Positions 30,163 to 42,540 of a stretch of 64,000 nt of DNA are shown here, piece after piece. The DNA lies in assembly GCF_037042905.1 (NCBI RefSeq), contig NC_087253.1, positions 13,965,001 to 14,029,000 on the forward strand. Direction: 5' to 3'. Numbering within the stretch: position 1 is the stretch's first letter; each line of letters opens with the position of its first letter. Both the position numbers and the translations under genes were made by a program. Under the pieces are notes generated by a model, which worked only from the letters and a program-made list of their open reading frames with translations, did not search any database and had not been told where the DNA came from. The DNA comes from Lytechinus pictus. Its lineage: Eukaryota; Echinodermata; Echinoidea; Temnopleuroida; Toxopneustidae.

Positions 30163-32211
30163 AGGACAATTCCACCCCAACAAAAAGTTGATTTGAATGA
30201 AAAGAGAAAAATTCAACAAGCATAACACTGAAAATTTCATTTCAAAATCGGATGTCAAATGAGGAAGTTATGACATTTTAAAGTTCCGCTTAATTTCACA
30301 TAACAGTTATATGCACATCCTGGTCGGTATGCAAATGAGTAGACTGATGACGTCATTTTGTATTTTATTATATAACATATGAAATATTCGAATATTCTCC
30401 TCATTGTCAAAACTACAACGATTGATTCCTCCCTGAACATGTGGAATTAGCTTATAACACTACAACCGCGTAGCCAGGATTTCATTTTGGAGGGGGCGGT
30501 AAATGCACGCGAAGCGTGCCAACACTTACAGAGCGCGCGAAGCGCGCTCCCTAGGGGGTGGGTGCAGGGAGGGGGATTTTCCCCCTCCCGCGCGAAGCGC
30601 GAAGCTTTTGGTGTTTCATAAATTAAAATGAAAAGGAGCCGTCTCTCTTGTCTCTAGTACCTATATCAGCTCCAATTCAGTTGACTATATTGTGCTTTTG
30701 AACCTCGTTTTCATGAACCTTGCTTTCAAAAGTGATTGTGAACGCACAAAAAAGGCAATGGAGGAAATTAAAATACTAATAACCCCGCGCAAAGCGCGGA
30801 AGCTAAAGCGTTTTATCAATTTTTTGGCCATGAAAAGGGTCCCGAGAAACGGGTATTCTCAAAGATATATTGATTACTTCCCTTGGAAAGATCAGATTTG
30901 ATTACAAACAATTTAGCGACAGTGCATATCTTTAACTCGCAAAACAGAGGAGAAGAAATGTTTATACCAGGAGGAAGATATTCCTCCCCGCGCAGAGCAA
31001 TGAAACTCTGAAATTTTAAAGGGCGGACGTTTCATGAAATGCAGATAGGCCTTTCTCTAATACCCCATCGGCTCTAATTCAATTGATTTTCTAAGATTAT
31101 TGAACTTCATTATACAAAGAAAATAATGCTCAAAAAGTTGAAACTTCTGCGATTTATTGAAATTATATAAAAAAGGATGCCTAATTTCTTTGACTAATCC
31201 TGCAGCGCTTCATTTTGAATTATAAAGAAACTTAGGTGTCATTCAAAATTTCAAACTGAGGGCGCAAAACATGACAGGAGATGAATGTGCAGGGAAATGA
31301 CATGAAGTTTAATAGAATTTGATAAAAAATATTGTACTTTTTTATTTAGTATATACGACACGAATTTTATACCTTCCTCTTTTTAAATCAGGAAACTGTT
31401 TGCCCCAAAATTATGGTTGTTTAGTAATGAGCTGAAAAGCGGGAGAAGTTGACTTTATGGAGGTGACGGCAGAAATTGGTATAAAGATTTTACCCGCCCG
31501 GAACCGACCCGGCCAGAAGTTGCGCGATCAATCAAAAAAAGATAACTTCATATACTTCGATATAACTTTACTCTAATTCCATGCCCTAATGTATACATTA
31601 GAACTTTAACTGGCAAGAAACACATATAGCTGAGGTGGAAAAACAGGGTTAGAGAAAGGGTGGGGGAAACAAAGGAGAACTTCAATATTGTCATTTAACC
31701 GCGCGCAGCGCGGAAGCAAAATTCATATTTTAGAGCAAGAGTGAAGGAGTTTAATTCTCTTTTGAGAAAAAAAAACAAAAAAAAACACAAAGCTACCCTT
31801 TTTCCCTTTCCTCCCTTCCCTTTTCCTTTTCTCCTCTCTTTTTTCCCTTCTTTTTTTCTTTTTGGGGACGTTTTTTTTTTTGGGGGGGGGGCGACCGCCC
31901 CCACCGCCCCCCCCCTGGCTACGCGCCTGTAACACTATATGGTTCAGTCAAGTTGCCCCTTATTGTCAAATCTGTACAAAATGAAATAATGTATAATTCA
32001 AACAATAAAAAACCCCAAAAGAAACAGTGACTGATGAACATCATCTCATTGGCATGTCACTGAATTGTGCATAACACTGTTTTGTGAAAAATAAGCGAAA
32101 CTTTAAAACGTCATAACTTTCTTATTTTACATCCGATTTCATTTGCAGCGTTATGCTAGTTTGATTTTTCTCTATTTATTCAAATTAACATTTTCTGGGG
32201 TGGACTTGACC
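30163..32211. mobile_element. Palindromic TTAA-flanked MITE, family 1, copy B, split by a hAT-like insertion
   Basis: The left part, 30163-30462, starts AGGACAATTCCACCCC after TTAA (30159-30162). The right part, 31938-32211, ends GGGGTGGACTTGACCT before TTAA (32212-32215). Removing the 1,467-bp insert and one target copy leaves about 575 bp, the size expected for this family. Confidence 0.93.
30463..31929. mobile_element. Non-autonomous hAT-like element nested in a MITE
   Basis: A perfect 8-bp direct repeat TAACACTA lies at 30455-30462 and 31930-31937. Terminal inverted repeats are CAACCGCGTAGCCAGG and CCTGGCTACGCGCCTG (14 of 16 paired). The 8-bp duplication and the CA...GCGTAGCCAGG end fit hAT elements. 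The interior has several GCGCGAAGCGCGC-type palindromes (30525-30605, 30783, 31700) and no transposase open frame. Confidence 0.92.
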
Positions 32212-32405
32212 TTTAAGAAGAGGAAATATTGAATGGAAGGTGATAGAAAAGGCTTCCAAGGAGCTGCTCTTTGGGCATTATAATACTATTATTATGACAT
32301 ATTATTATCTTCTTGATGATATACAAAATGGAAATCACCTTGACCTCTAATACCTGATGACTAGCTGGGAGGGGATGATTTTGCCCCCGTCGATGTTTCC
32401 ACAGT

Positions 32406-32642
32406 ACTGCAAAATCTCCGGCGTTGATTTAACACCAGCCCGCCTATATATGTCCACATCGCAAAGAAGTGTTAAGCAACACCAGTTACGTTTTGGTCTA
32501 ACACCAAAAAGGTGTTTATACAACACCAATTAGTATTGAAACAGCATCGGTTTGATTCCAAACTAGTGTTGTTTCAATACTACTCTGGTGTGGACATATA
32601 GATTCCGGGCTGGTGTTTAATCAACACCGGAATTTTTGCAGT
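32406..32642. mobile_element. MITE with ACTGCAAAA...ACACCAGCCC ends
   Basis: About 36-base inverted ends (ACTGCAAAATCTCCGGCGTT / AACACCGGAATTTTTGCAGT) enclose more ACACCAG/CTGGTGT and TGTCCACA/TGTGGACA pairs. A degenerate relative lies at 8347. Confidence 0.88.
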
Positions 32643-33338
32643 GCAGGTGCAAAAAATATCATACCTTGACTATCTTTTTTGCTGGTGGTCAAGGAAGGAC
32701 AATTAGGAAAAAGTGCCAGTAGGGAAGCAAAATATAAGGAAACAAATATCATAGGGCAAGGCCAATGTTTGTGGCAGACGAAGGGAAAAAATATAGCAGA
32801 ATGTATATTTTCTGTGCAATATACAAAATAAAAATCACATTGTACACAACGTGTTTTGGGGTCAAAGAAAGAACATAAGTAGAAAAGAGAAATAAAACAA
32901 GAAACCACGATATTCTTTTGTGACTGATATGGGCAAAATAGACAGAGTGTTTCCTAGCAGATTAGTGAGAAAAATTATTTTCGATATCGTTGAGGCTTTC
33001 AAAGATCGCTGCACCCACTTCTTAGTTCTTATACATGAACATAATAATGAGTTTGTTTAAGCAGGGAATTAACAATTCGCTCGTTCAATAAGTACAACAA
33101 AGTAATAGTTAATTGATTATATCAATACTGATGTTGTATATGTTTCACCGGTATAAAAGATGAATTTATCCGAATGAAAAATAATTCATTACGTCAACCG
33201 GGAGATTCAACGAGTAGATCTATTATTTACCACTTAATGTTAATAACAATAACATTATAACATTGAGAAATTGCTTTTGTTAAACTGGTCTCTTCGTTGA
33301 CCCTAATCCATATCTTCCCTCCATGTGTATTATTCTGA

Positions 33339-33408
33339 CCACGCCCATTTTACCAATACGACGCGACGCTCCAATACCAAAACATGACAGGTGTAATGGG
33401 TATATATA
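33339..33408 (+). promoter_or_regulatory. Candidate RNA polymerase II promoter (GC box, CCAAT, TATA)
   Basis: CCACGCCC at 33339-33346, CCAAT at 33352 and 33371-33375, and GGGTATATATACAGC with TATATATA at 33401-33408 occur in the usual order and spacing. Initiation would fall near 33,430, and a good donor follows at 33504. It would suit a first non-coding exon of a plus-strand gene, possibly the tetraspanin 18 kb downstream, but that link is unproven. Confidence 0.35.
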
Positions 33409-33430
33409 CAGCACGTCTGGTGGTGTGCAT

Positions 33431-33503
33431 TGATAGCGGTCCCGTTTGTGTATTCGATCCCGAAAGTAAACGGCAACAAGAGTTCCAAGACATCCAGATT
33501 AAG
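33431..33503 (+). other. Candidate non-coding first exon
   Basis: Lies between the TATA-like block and a consensus donor ATTAAG|GTATGT. An open frame starting at 33384 (MTGVMGIYTARLVVCIDSGP and 20 more residues) runs through the donor, but its ATG would precede the expected initiation point. G+C and CG content are higher than in the surroundings. Confidence 0.25.
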
Positions 33504-34312
33504 GTATGTTTCACCATAAAAAGAATGTTTACAGTGTTATATATATGTTTTGTACTAAACTCTTACTTAATGTGTATGAGATAAAATCCCAGTAATTTCA
33601 GCGTGTAATTTAGAGTTATACTAGGCATATGATTCAAATTTTGTCGGATGAGGTGATACAGATAGTGAAATTGAAGTGAGAGCGAGGGCAGCTGCATGTT
33701 CAGTGCCCGGGTACAAGTCAAGGGGTTGCGCTGTACTATTCGGGTGTGTACCCCGAGCGAATAGGAGAGTTTGGCCTTGGTTGAATGATAAAGAAAGGTT
33801 ATGGAGCTGGGTGAAGTGAGCTGAGAGCTGGAAACCCAGATACTAAATGTTCATTTTACAAATTGATTATTTTAGGCTAAAATTCATGGAAAAGCACGGC
33901 ATTCGAACTGTTGATGGGAGATAAGAACTGCTTTAAACTATTAAAGTTAAATTGTTTCTAGATCTACATCTTGTACAGTAACTTGTAGGCAAGTTGTATT
34001 GTACCGGTAGTCGATTGCTCTTTTTCAGAAATTTCACTTTTGTTGTTAAACTTTCTTTTGTAAAGTAGGGTGGCAAATAGGTTTAATTCTATCTGATGTT
34101 GTTGAATCAAGAATAGAAAAATAAATTCGGTGACAGTAATCATAATCATATCACTTAAAAGCACTGTAATAAAAATAAAAAAAGAGCATTTGACATGCAG
34201 CATCAAAAGTTTTGACTCACTACGCCACTGGTTAGAACTGCACCAAAGCTACCTCGCATATGTGTGTGTTTATACCAATGCCTTTGATGATGTGCGTTAG
34301 CATTGGCAGCAA

Positions 34313-34612
34313 GGGGGGGGGGGGGTACGGGGGAACATGCCCCCCTCAATATTAAAATTTTGTACAGGAGCCTAAGGGAGAGGGTCATCTTGGCCCCCCC
34401 CAAAAAAAAAAAGAATCTCACAAATTCTTCACCTTTGAGTTGTAATACTAAATAGTTATATTATATGCCACTGAATACTTTATTTTTCTAAGCGCTTTAA
34501 AATATTTTGTAATTTGCAATATAATTGGGGGGAGGGGGTTATGGGGGAACATGTCCCCGTTATAATACAAATATACATGAGCCTATGGGAAAGAGTCATC
34601 TTGTCCCCCCCC
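34313..34612 (+). repeat. Diverged tandem pair with poly-G / poly-C caps
   Basis: 34313-34400 and 34526-34612 share GGGGGAACATG.CCCC, AGGAGCCTA/TGAGCCTATGG and AGGGTCATCTTG before a C run, at an offset of about 212 bp. Confidence 0.8.
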
Positions 34613-34743
34613 CCCCCCTCAACCCCCCCCCCCCCACAAAATCCCCACCTTGCACCCTTGATTTTTTATACAAATGATATATACTGCTTAATACTTTATG
34701 TTCTTTTCAATTACTAATTTATGATATAATCGTTCGATACTAC

Positions 34744-36315
34744 CAAGCCTTGAAATAAGCAGCTGCAGACCAGGGGCAATTTTTCAAAAGAAATTGCCAC
34801 GGGCTCACGGGCTTTTTACTGGAACCGCGGGCAATTTTCTGGAACCGGGGGCAATTAAAAAATATATATATAAGGGTGAACCACACCGCAAATTTGTTTA
34901 TAGTAAGCGCAGCTCCTGCAATGTTTTAATTAGTACATTTATGCATAGCATGCTAAGTATTAGGCTTATTCAAACATTTAAGAAATCAGATTTAAATGTT
35001 TAAGTGTGTTTTGACACCCTTACTCCACATCCCCTTTACAACCACACACACATGGGCTTATTTATTTTTCATCTTTTATGAACCACGAACAATAAACCCC
35101 CTCAAAAAAATAAAAATAAATAAATAAATAAATGAATAAAAAAAATTAAAAAAAAAGATAGAGAGATGATGGAGAAAGAGAGAATTCAGATCGAATAATA
35201 AATTTTTTTAAAAATAGATAATTTTTAAGTTTTTTTTTCATGGTTAGAATCACGGGTGTGGGTGAGTGTTTGTGTGTGATTGTGACGTGCACTTGGATTG
35301 CATATAAATTATGTTAAAGAAATGAAGAAATGAAATCAATATCTAACTCAGTCTATTCAAATTCCAGCACATAGACACAGGCTATGTACATGTATTGTAG
35401 GTTCATGTACCTTAAGTTTTTCACAAGTTATTTGAAAACGCAGATCTCCACAGAAAATGCCTTTCATTCTGGGAGAGTCTAAATTCGGTGAAAATGTATT
35501 CATTAATAACTTAAATATTCATCACAATGAAGAAATCATAAAGTTTTTTGACAGTTTTAAAAAATTAACATGAAATCTAAACTCTATCTGAAACAGAAAA
35601 TCACCATCACTTAGGCCATTACTGATAGAATTCCCACCCAGAGCTCTGGCAGATAACATGAGCTCAAACTGGCTAGCTAACACCACGGCGTCCTCCTATT
35701 TTTTTTTAGATGGAGCCTTGTTTGATGATTTATTGTCTGATATTTACCCCTCTCCAAGAAAGAAATTAAAAAGCTACAATACACAACTATAAGCTAAGTG
35801 ATTTTGGATTATTAAGGCTCCGTTTTGACAAGCAAAGTCGGCGACTGTCAGGATAGAAGACTCGCACATCGTATGTGCTGTGAACAGGGATTTATCTCCT
35901 GTGCAATTCAAATTACTATATCGCAGAATTGTGATAAAATAATCCCAACAGGAAATGTGTGCATTAGAAATTGCACACAGTAAAGTATGGAAAAACCGCT
36001 ACCGGAAGCACGCGCACACATGTATTACAGGAAAAAAAAAGAGGGACGTAGCTCACTTTTTATGGTACAGAAAAAAAGACGCACTTGGCAATTTGAAACT
36101 GCTTATCGTAAATTGAAAGTTACTTGATTTTGACTTTTCAGATATTTAAATTACATGTAGGATATGGCTTCACTGCTCACTCACGGCGGGCGCAATTACC
36201 TGGAAAATATTTGCGCCCGGTCGTCAAAATTTTGATGATTTTGGGGCTTTATGGGCGCAATTGATGGCTTTATGAGCGCGAATTTGCGCTCAGCGCCCGC
36301 TTATTTCAAGGCTTG
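34744..36315. mobile_element. Non-autonomous hAT-like element, 1,572 bp
   Basis: A perfect 8-bp direct repeat GATACTAC lies at 34736-34743 and 36316-36323. Terminal inverted repeats CAAGCCTTGAAATAAGC are identical over 17 bases. Subterminal GGGCAATT/AATTGCCC and GGGCGCAATT blocks are repeated near both ends. No transposase frame is present; the middle is AT-rich with an AAATAAATAAAT stretch. Confidence 0.93.
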
Positions 36316-36323
36316 GATACTAC

Positions 36324-37213
36324 TAGTATTAAAATGATTAATTCCAATATTCTTCTAACCTAGCTCATACTTTTTCCTTCGCGATTTAGTTAGACGGGGG
36401 TGAGGGGCAGGGGCACATCATGTATATCTAGATCAAGGTCTCGCATCACTATCAAAGAGGATTCAGGAAATTGGAACCTGGCAAATTCGTTTTGATCACA
36501 CTTTACATCTTTCCTTCTCTCGTCTTGTTTTTTAGAAGTGTTTATTTAGTTGTGAGTGGGTAGTGTAGGAAGTCGAATTTCCTTTCCTCGTCTTGCACAT
36601 GTCAACACCCCCTACGATAGTCTTGTATTCAGACCTTGACTTGGGAGGTAGTTTTAAGTTACACCGGGAAGCATTTCTTGAAGTGAGTGGTGATTTTCAC
36701 AGACTACTGTGATAAGCTACTGAAATGCTTGCATCTGATTGGCTGAAGGTTATAATTTCTTTGACAATTTGCCTCATGACCTTGATCTAGATTCAAATAC
36801 TTGTTGTCATAAATATATGTCTTATTATTTCTCATGTTACTTTGACTGGACCTCTAGGAAGAACAGAGCCATTATATTAATGGCTCTGAATAGAGTGATC
36901 CATCCGTATATATTTTTAAGTGTTATACATGTATTAATATTAATCTTATATCTTGTGCAATATATTTTGTTGTTTTATTTATACGGTAAATAAAACAAAC
37001 CAAAGTACTCACTATATCTGATGTTTAGTGGTTTTAAGGTTAAGAGGAAAATAAAATAATTCAGATTGGTTATTTCTTTTGCAAGGGGGGGGGGTGGTGA
37101 AGGGAGGGATGGTTAGAGACCCTGGGGTTGTGAGTGTGAATCAGTCAACATTTCGCTTCCTTGGCACTACATGATGTAATATGTTGTTGATTAAAACATG
37201 GAATGGAGCCAAT
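36324..37213. other. Unassigned intergenic sequence
   Basis: No gene or clear repeat is seen apart from a poly-G run near 37086. Confidence 0.5.
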
Positions 37214-37523
37214 GGCCCGTATTCTGAAGTCTGGTTTAACTTAAACTCAGGTTTAAAGTTGTGGTTTACGTATGGATAGCCAATTGTTACATAAATCACT
37301 AACAATAGAGATATCATATTTCAGCTCATTTGGCTCTCAAATCATTCATAATTGTGTAGGAAGTATAAATAGATGATTGTCTTCACCAACGATGAATCAG
37401 GAAAGAGCACAGTAAACATAAGAAACATACAACTTGATTAAAATTTTGACACTTTTGTCTTCCCATAATTTTAGCATGGAGTTAGACCACGGTTAAAGTT
37501 AAACCGACTTCAAAATATGGGCC
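37214..37523 (+). mobile_element. GGCCCGTATTCTGAAGTC MITE, full copy
   Basis: Ends GGCCCGTATTCTGAAGTC and GACTTCAAAATATGGGCC; body as in the other copies. Confidence 0.9.
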
Positions 37524-38001
37524 ATAGGCTTAATACATTTAAAAGTGACGTTTTAAAATATAAGATAGTGGGTTTGGTGTCTGGTCATTGGTCACTGCAT
37601 AAGACCTTCACTTTTGGATTTCACAAAAAAAGTATGGATAGTTGTATATTTAGTTGTAAAAACTTATCCTTTGTGATTACTCTACTTCAAAACAATATTC
37701 AAAATATTTCTTACACTCTCCTTGACATTGATGTTTTGCCCCAATTTACAATCTGTTTCTGACATACTTACAAGTTACTCTGAATAATGATTTATGTGCA
37801 TTTGTAGCATCAAAAACATATTTTCTTCCTTCTCTTTTTCTTCTTCTTTTCCTTCCTTTCTCTCCCCAGCCCCCTCTCTCCCTTTACCCCTTCTCTCTTT
37901 GTATGTCTTTTTGTCTCTTTCATCTGTCTTTAATTGCTTCCCTAAAATATGATAATATTATTTATAATATCTCATATATATCCAGGGTAGCCACTTCAGT
38001 T

Positions 38002-38180
38002 GTATGTTATTATTAGCCTACTCCATTCTCATATACTGAGCGCATTGACTGATGGCAGAAGGTCCCATTTTTAAACGTCTTGGCTGTTACTTGGCCGGGG
38101 GGGAGGGGGGGGGGGTCAAACACAGGACCTCCTATTTTTTAGTCTGATACTCTCTATATCTACCACCGAGCCACCATGTC
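38002..38180 (-). mobile_element. Probable tRNA-derived SINE fragment
   Basis: On the minus strand TGGTGGCTCGGTGGTAGA (A-box-like) is followed by GGTCCTGTGTTTGACCC (B-box-like) at tRNA spacing, then a poly-C run, a body and a short TAATAATAAC tail. It differs from the SINE at 26155. Confidence 0.6.
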
Positions 38181-40439
38181 TTTTATTCTCTACCATATAT
38201 CTCTTAATAAATCTGTTTGCTTGTTTTGGTATTTACAATGAAATTCACATCCTTTGGTTGGTACGTACATGTATACACATTGTTGCTAGGCATGAGTCAT
38301 TTTATGAATGGGGTAGTAATTCCTAAACCATCCTGTATTAGTGGTTTCTCTTCCTGTTATAAATCAATTAAAGTCATTCAAGCCTCGACTTTAAAACACC
38401 CACATATCCTTCAATATCCAGCAATTACATATCCTTGAATCTACAAACTACATTGTAGGCCTACTCATTTTTAATGTTCAATGAAAAAAAATATATAAAA
38501 GCGACTTTTCACAAGATATAGAGCGCTTTGAGTCATTTGAGATACCACCATTGGTCAAAATCAAGGAGAGAACTGGGTCAGCAAATAATTTGAGGGCATT
38601 TATATTAGAGGGGTAGTAGTAGTACGTGGTGCTTAGAAACATTAAAGCACAATTTATGTTCAAAATGCTCTATATTAAAGTATGTCATCTCCGTTTTTCT
38701 TTTTTTCATATTTCATTATTCTATGAAATCACAATTGTTCAAATATTCTGCTCCGGGCATGTAAAATATGATGGGGTGTCGATCGTCATTACAGCAAATA
38801 TTTTGTTTCAATGAATTAGGTTGTTTTTTCACACTTATGAAACCACCCCCCCCCCCAATAAAAAAAATAGATTTTATAAAATACACATTGGAGAAGGAAA
38901 AGTGGGACAAGAAGACACCCATTCACTCATGGTACATGTACATACCTATTCATGAACATTGTTTCACTGAAATATTGCAAAACTTTGAATTCGATTTTTT
39001 TTTCCATTTACCGTTTATAAATCAATTAATTATCAATTCAATGAGAGTGTATTTTTCTACTCTGGAAAACCTCTTTAAATTATGTTTTTACTTTTCATTG
39101 AAACCCAAAGCTTGATGAAAGGTTGGAGTTGGGTACTTAACGGGCCGGCATACATAGTGAATGACTCATTTCATGTGATTACTGGAGTATGAAGTGCTTA
39201 GAAATATTTGTATTAAGCGCTATATAAATGTTGCATGTTATTGAACATTATTATTATTACTTTAATATTTTTGCTGGTTTGCCTGCCTTATTCTCACTTA
39301 ATATAGGGTTGCTATAGGGTTTTATGTAACTAGTTTTAGTGTAGGGTATAGTTTTACAGACTTAATCCAGGGTTGAAATGACAAATTAGTAATTCGATTA
39401 GTGTGTGGAATTTGCAGCAGAGCAATAGTCGCCGGAGGAAATGTCATGGAACCATTTCATCTTCCCGTTCATGAAATTGTTGAAAAGAGTCTGAAAATGT
39501 CAAGACTAGCTCCTTTCTCCCACTCATTCTGTGCTCGTCATGCCCAGCTGGTCACTTAAAGGCAAGTATGTAGAAAATGCCTGTGATTAGAAATTTGTCC
39601 TTTCTGAATATTAATATAGGGCAGTCATGTTTGTGGATTATGAATATGATAATATGCTCAATAAACAATAGTACCTTTTATGTACATATCAATCAATATA
39701 GAGCGGGGGCAGTGCATTGATTTGTAATTATGATAATTAGGATCTCTAATACTATTTAAAAGAATTGTAAAAAAATCTCTGTTAACAGTTTAATTGTATT
39801 TTAGGACAGTTTGAGAAAAATGAACTGATATGTTCAACAGTCAGTAGACCCTTTCACTGACAGTTTTATAAGCCCTATGATATTGTATTAATCAGGGAAA
39901 TTAACACACTCTAAAAAAATGAAATGGTGGAAAGGGGTTTACAAATCACTTGAGGAATGACAGCACTTTTTATAAGGATGGAAAATGATGTCTATAGTCG
40001 GCCTTTATTTCACCCTTTCTAAACTGTTTTTAGTGTGCTGTATCAATATTTGTATGGTTAAAGTCATTGAACAATTTATGCTGGAAAGGGGAGAGGAAAC
40101 AAATTGCAGGATCTTACCTTCTCAAAATATTAAGGTTTTATACACAAATTGTTTTTAGTTCACAAGTATACAAGTTCTTTTGTGTTTTTTTGAGCCATTG
40201 GGTCCAAAAAGAAACCCACCTTTTCTTTTGAAAATTAGGACTTCAGTCTAATATCGTTAATATAAGGGGGAGGGCAATGTTTATTTGAGATAAAAAAAAA
40301 TTATTGGGACTTTTTGAATAAATTCACATTTTTTTCCTTCCGGGGGGGGGGGACATACATGTATGCCCCTTCCCCTGCCCGTGTGTCTGCCACTACTTAC
40401 ACATTCAGTTTAGATGTACATGTAGACTGAGTTGAAGCC
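38181..40439. other. Intergenic stretch, with a LINE/SINE tail near 39,215
   Basis: GTATTAAGCGCTATATAAAT and ATTATTATTATT at 39212-39258 resemble the 3' tails of the LINE remnant and the SINE. The rest has poly-C and poly-G runs (38847, 40341) and no supported gene. Confidence 0.5.
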
Positions 40440-40443
40440 TTAA

Positions 40444-41046
40444 AGGACAAGTCGACCCCAACAAAAAGTTGATTTGAAAAAAGGAGAAAAATCTAACAAG
40501 CAAAACACTGAAAATTTCATCAAAATTGGATGTAAAATAAGAAAGTTATGACATTTCAAAGTTTCGCTTAATTTCACAAAACAGTTATATGCACATCCTG
40601 GTCGGTATGCAAATTGGCAGACTGATGATGTCACCCACTCACTATTTCTTTTGTATTTTATTATATGAAATATGAAATATTCTTATTTTCTCCTTCTTGT
40701 CAAGTGAAACAAAGTTTTATTTCTCCCTGAACATGTAGAATTACCATTATTTTAACAGTGTATGGTTAAGTTAAGTTGGTCCTTTCTTGTCAAATCTGTA
40801 AAAATTGAAATATTGTATAATTCAAACAATAAAAAACAAAAGAAATAGTGAGTGATGGACATCATTGACTCTCTCATTTGCATATTGCTGAGTTGTGCAT
40901 TTAACTGTTTTGTGAAATATAAGTGAAACTTAAAAATGTCATAACTTTCTTATTTTACATCCGATTTCGATGAAATTTGCAGCATATGTTTGTTTGATTT
41001 TTCTCTATCGACTTAAATCAACAATTTTCTGGGGTGGACTTGACCT
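40444..41046. mobile_element. Palindromic TTAA-flanked MITE, family 1, copy C
   Basis: The best-preserved member: AGGACAAGTCGACCCC ... GGGGTGGACTTGACCT, 603 bp, with perfect TTAA at 40440-40443 and 41047-41050. Its two halves pair over most of their length. Confidence 0.94.
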
Positions 41047-41878
41047 TTAATCATCATTTAATAGGGCAAACAGTCTTGACATTGTCTGGTCTTGGTACAC
41101 GCCTAACGGAAGCTCCTGAGGCATGCAGACGTTCTGCTTCTGTGCTTGTATCTGCTGTTCACCATGCAGGTCTACATCTCCAAACCTGTTATTTTTTACC
41201 CTAGGGGCATTTTCACCACAGATGGACACAGAGGCAAAAAATAAAGTTGATATTCATGTCAAATGCTTTATGTTTTTTAATAAAACAAGACCTGAAGTTT
41301 CTGAGACAAATTTTTTTCCGACTCTGGCAGCCATTTTTTATTTCAAAATGGCTGCCAAAGTATGGATACAAATTAGTGTTGAAAATAGTATATTGATACA
41401 TATTTTGTTTTGACAGATTTTTAAAGAACAGGTTTGATCATGATGTTTTCGCCTTTGATTTAGCTTGCTATTATAACACTTTTTAAAATCCCACAGAAAG
41501 AAACACCAGTAATTCATTCATCTGATAAAAAAAACATTGATGAAGTATTTGATATGGTATGTAATGTCAGTTACCGAAAACATGAACTTTTTTTTCTCAT
41601 TTCCTGAAAAAGAGGATATATTATATGAAACTTGGTAGATTTCCTCTCTAGGTAACACCCCTCCCTTCTACACCAAAATTAAAGATTACCAATTAACAAT
41701 AAAGCAATAGGGTACCATTAAATATATGTAATGTCAGTTACCAAGTGGAAAATGTAATGTCAGTTACCGAGATGTAATGTCAGTTACCATGATAAAACGT
41801 TGGTTACCAATATTGAAATGCAAATATGTGGTCAATTTTATGGTGATGAAATATTGTATACTTGTTATTTAACCCTAA

Positions 41879-42540
41879 GAAGACTGGGGGGGGGGGGGCT
41901 GATTCAGCCCCCCCTCGACATTTTTCGCGATAAATCCACTGCTCGAATGTTTTTGACCGCGTCGCTAGCTGACTTTTTACCTTCAAGTCTCGAGCAACTT
42001 TTGAGACCAAAATTACGCAACATTTTGTAAGTGCATGCAGACCCAAAATTACTCCAAAACGTGAATTTGTGTACAAATCCAATGCAAATAGTGTTTTCAG
42101 CCAAAATTCATAAAATTTATCATTATTTTTCCTTTTACTGCTAAAATCAATTAATTTTATCTTGTATAGAGCCAAAATAAAGTCCCTGACAATTTCCATT
42201 GAAAAAACAATAAAAAACAAAAAGTCCAAAAAACAAAGAAATACATAAGAAATCTAGAAAATAGAATACATAAGAAAATAAATGTGATGTTGAAATTTTT
42301 GAAAAATAAATTTGATCAGATGCCTATCTAGAGTATGTGAAACAAACATTAGCATTTTAGGGTCATTATTTTATTAATTAGATCAAACCTATGATTTTAC
42401 GCATAAATTAGCATAATTAGTCAGCAATGCAATTTTCTGCAGAATTTGATTTTATAGTTTTGTAGATGGGTAATGCGCGTGCCAATTTTCATTGCGATCG
42501 CGCGATCGACGGCCGAGATCATAAAGGGGGGCTGAATCAG
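41879..42540. repeat. Poly-G-capped block with CTGATTCAGCCCCCC ends
   Basis: A G run and CTGATTCAGCCCCCC at 41899 on the left, and GGGGGGCTGAATCAG at 42525 on the right, form an inverted pair. The interior includes GATCGCGCGATCGACGG. Probably another insertion nested in the 41200-44980 element. Confidence 0.55.

Noticed and set aside
41804..42229. 141-residue minus-strand open frame
   Set aside because: It crosses the poly-C run and an inverted-repeat end, shows no conserved motif, and its codon use is that of the background.
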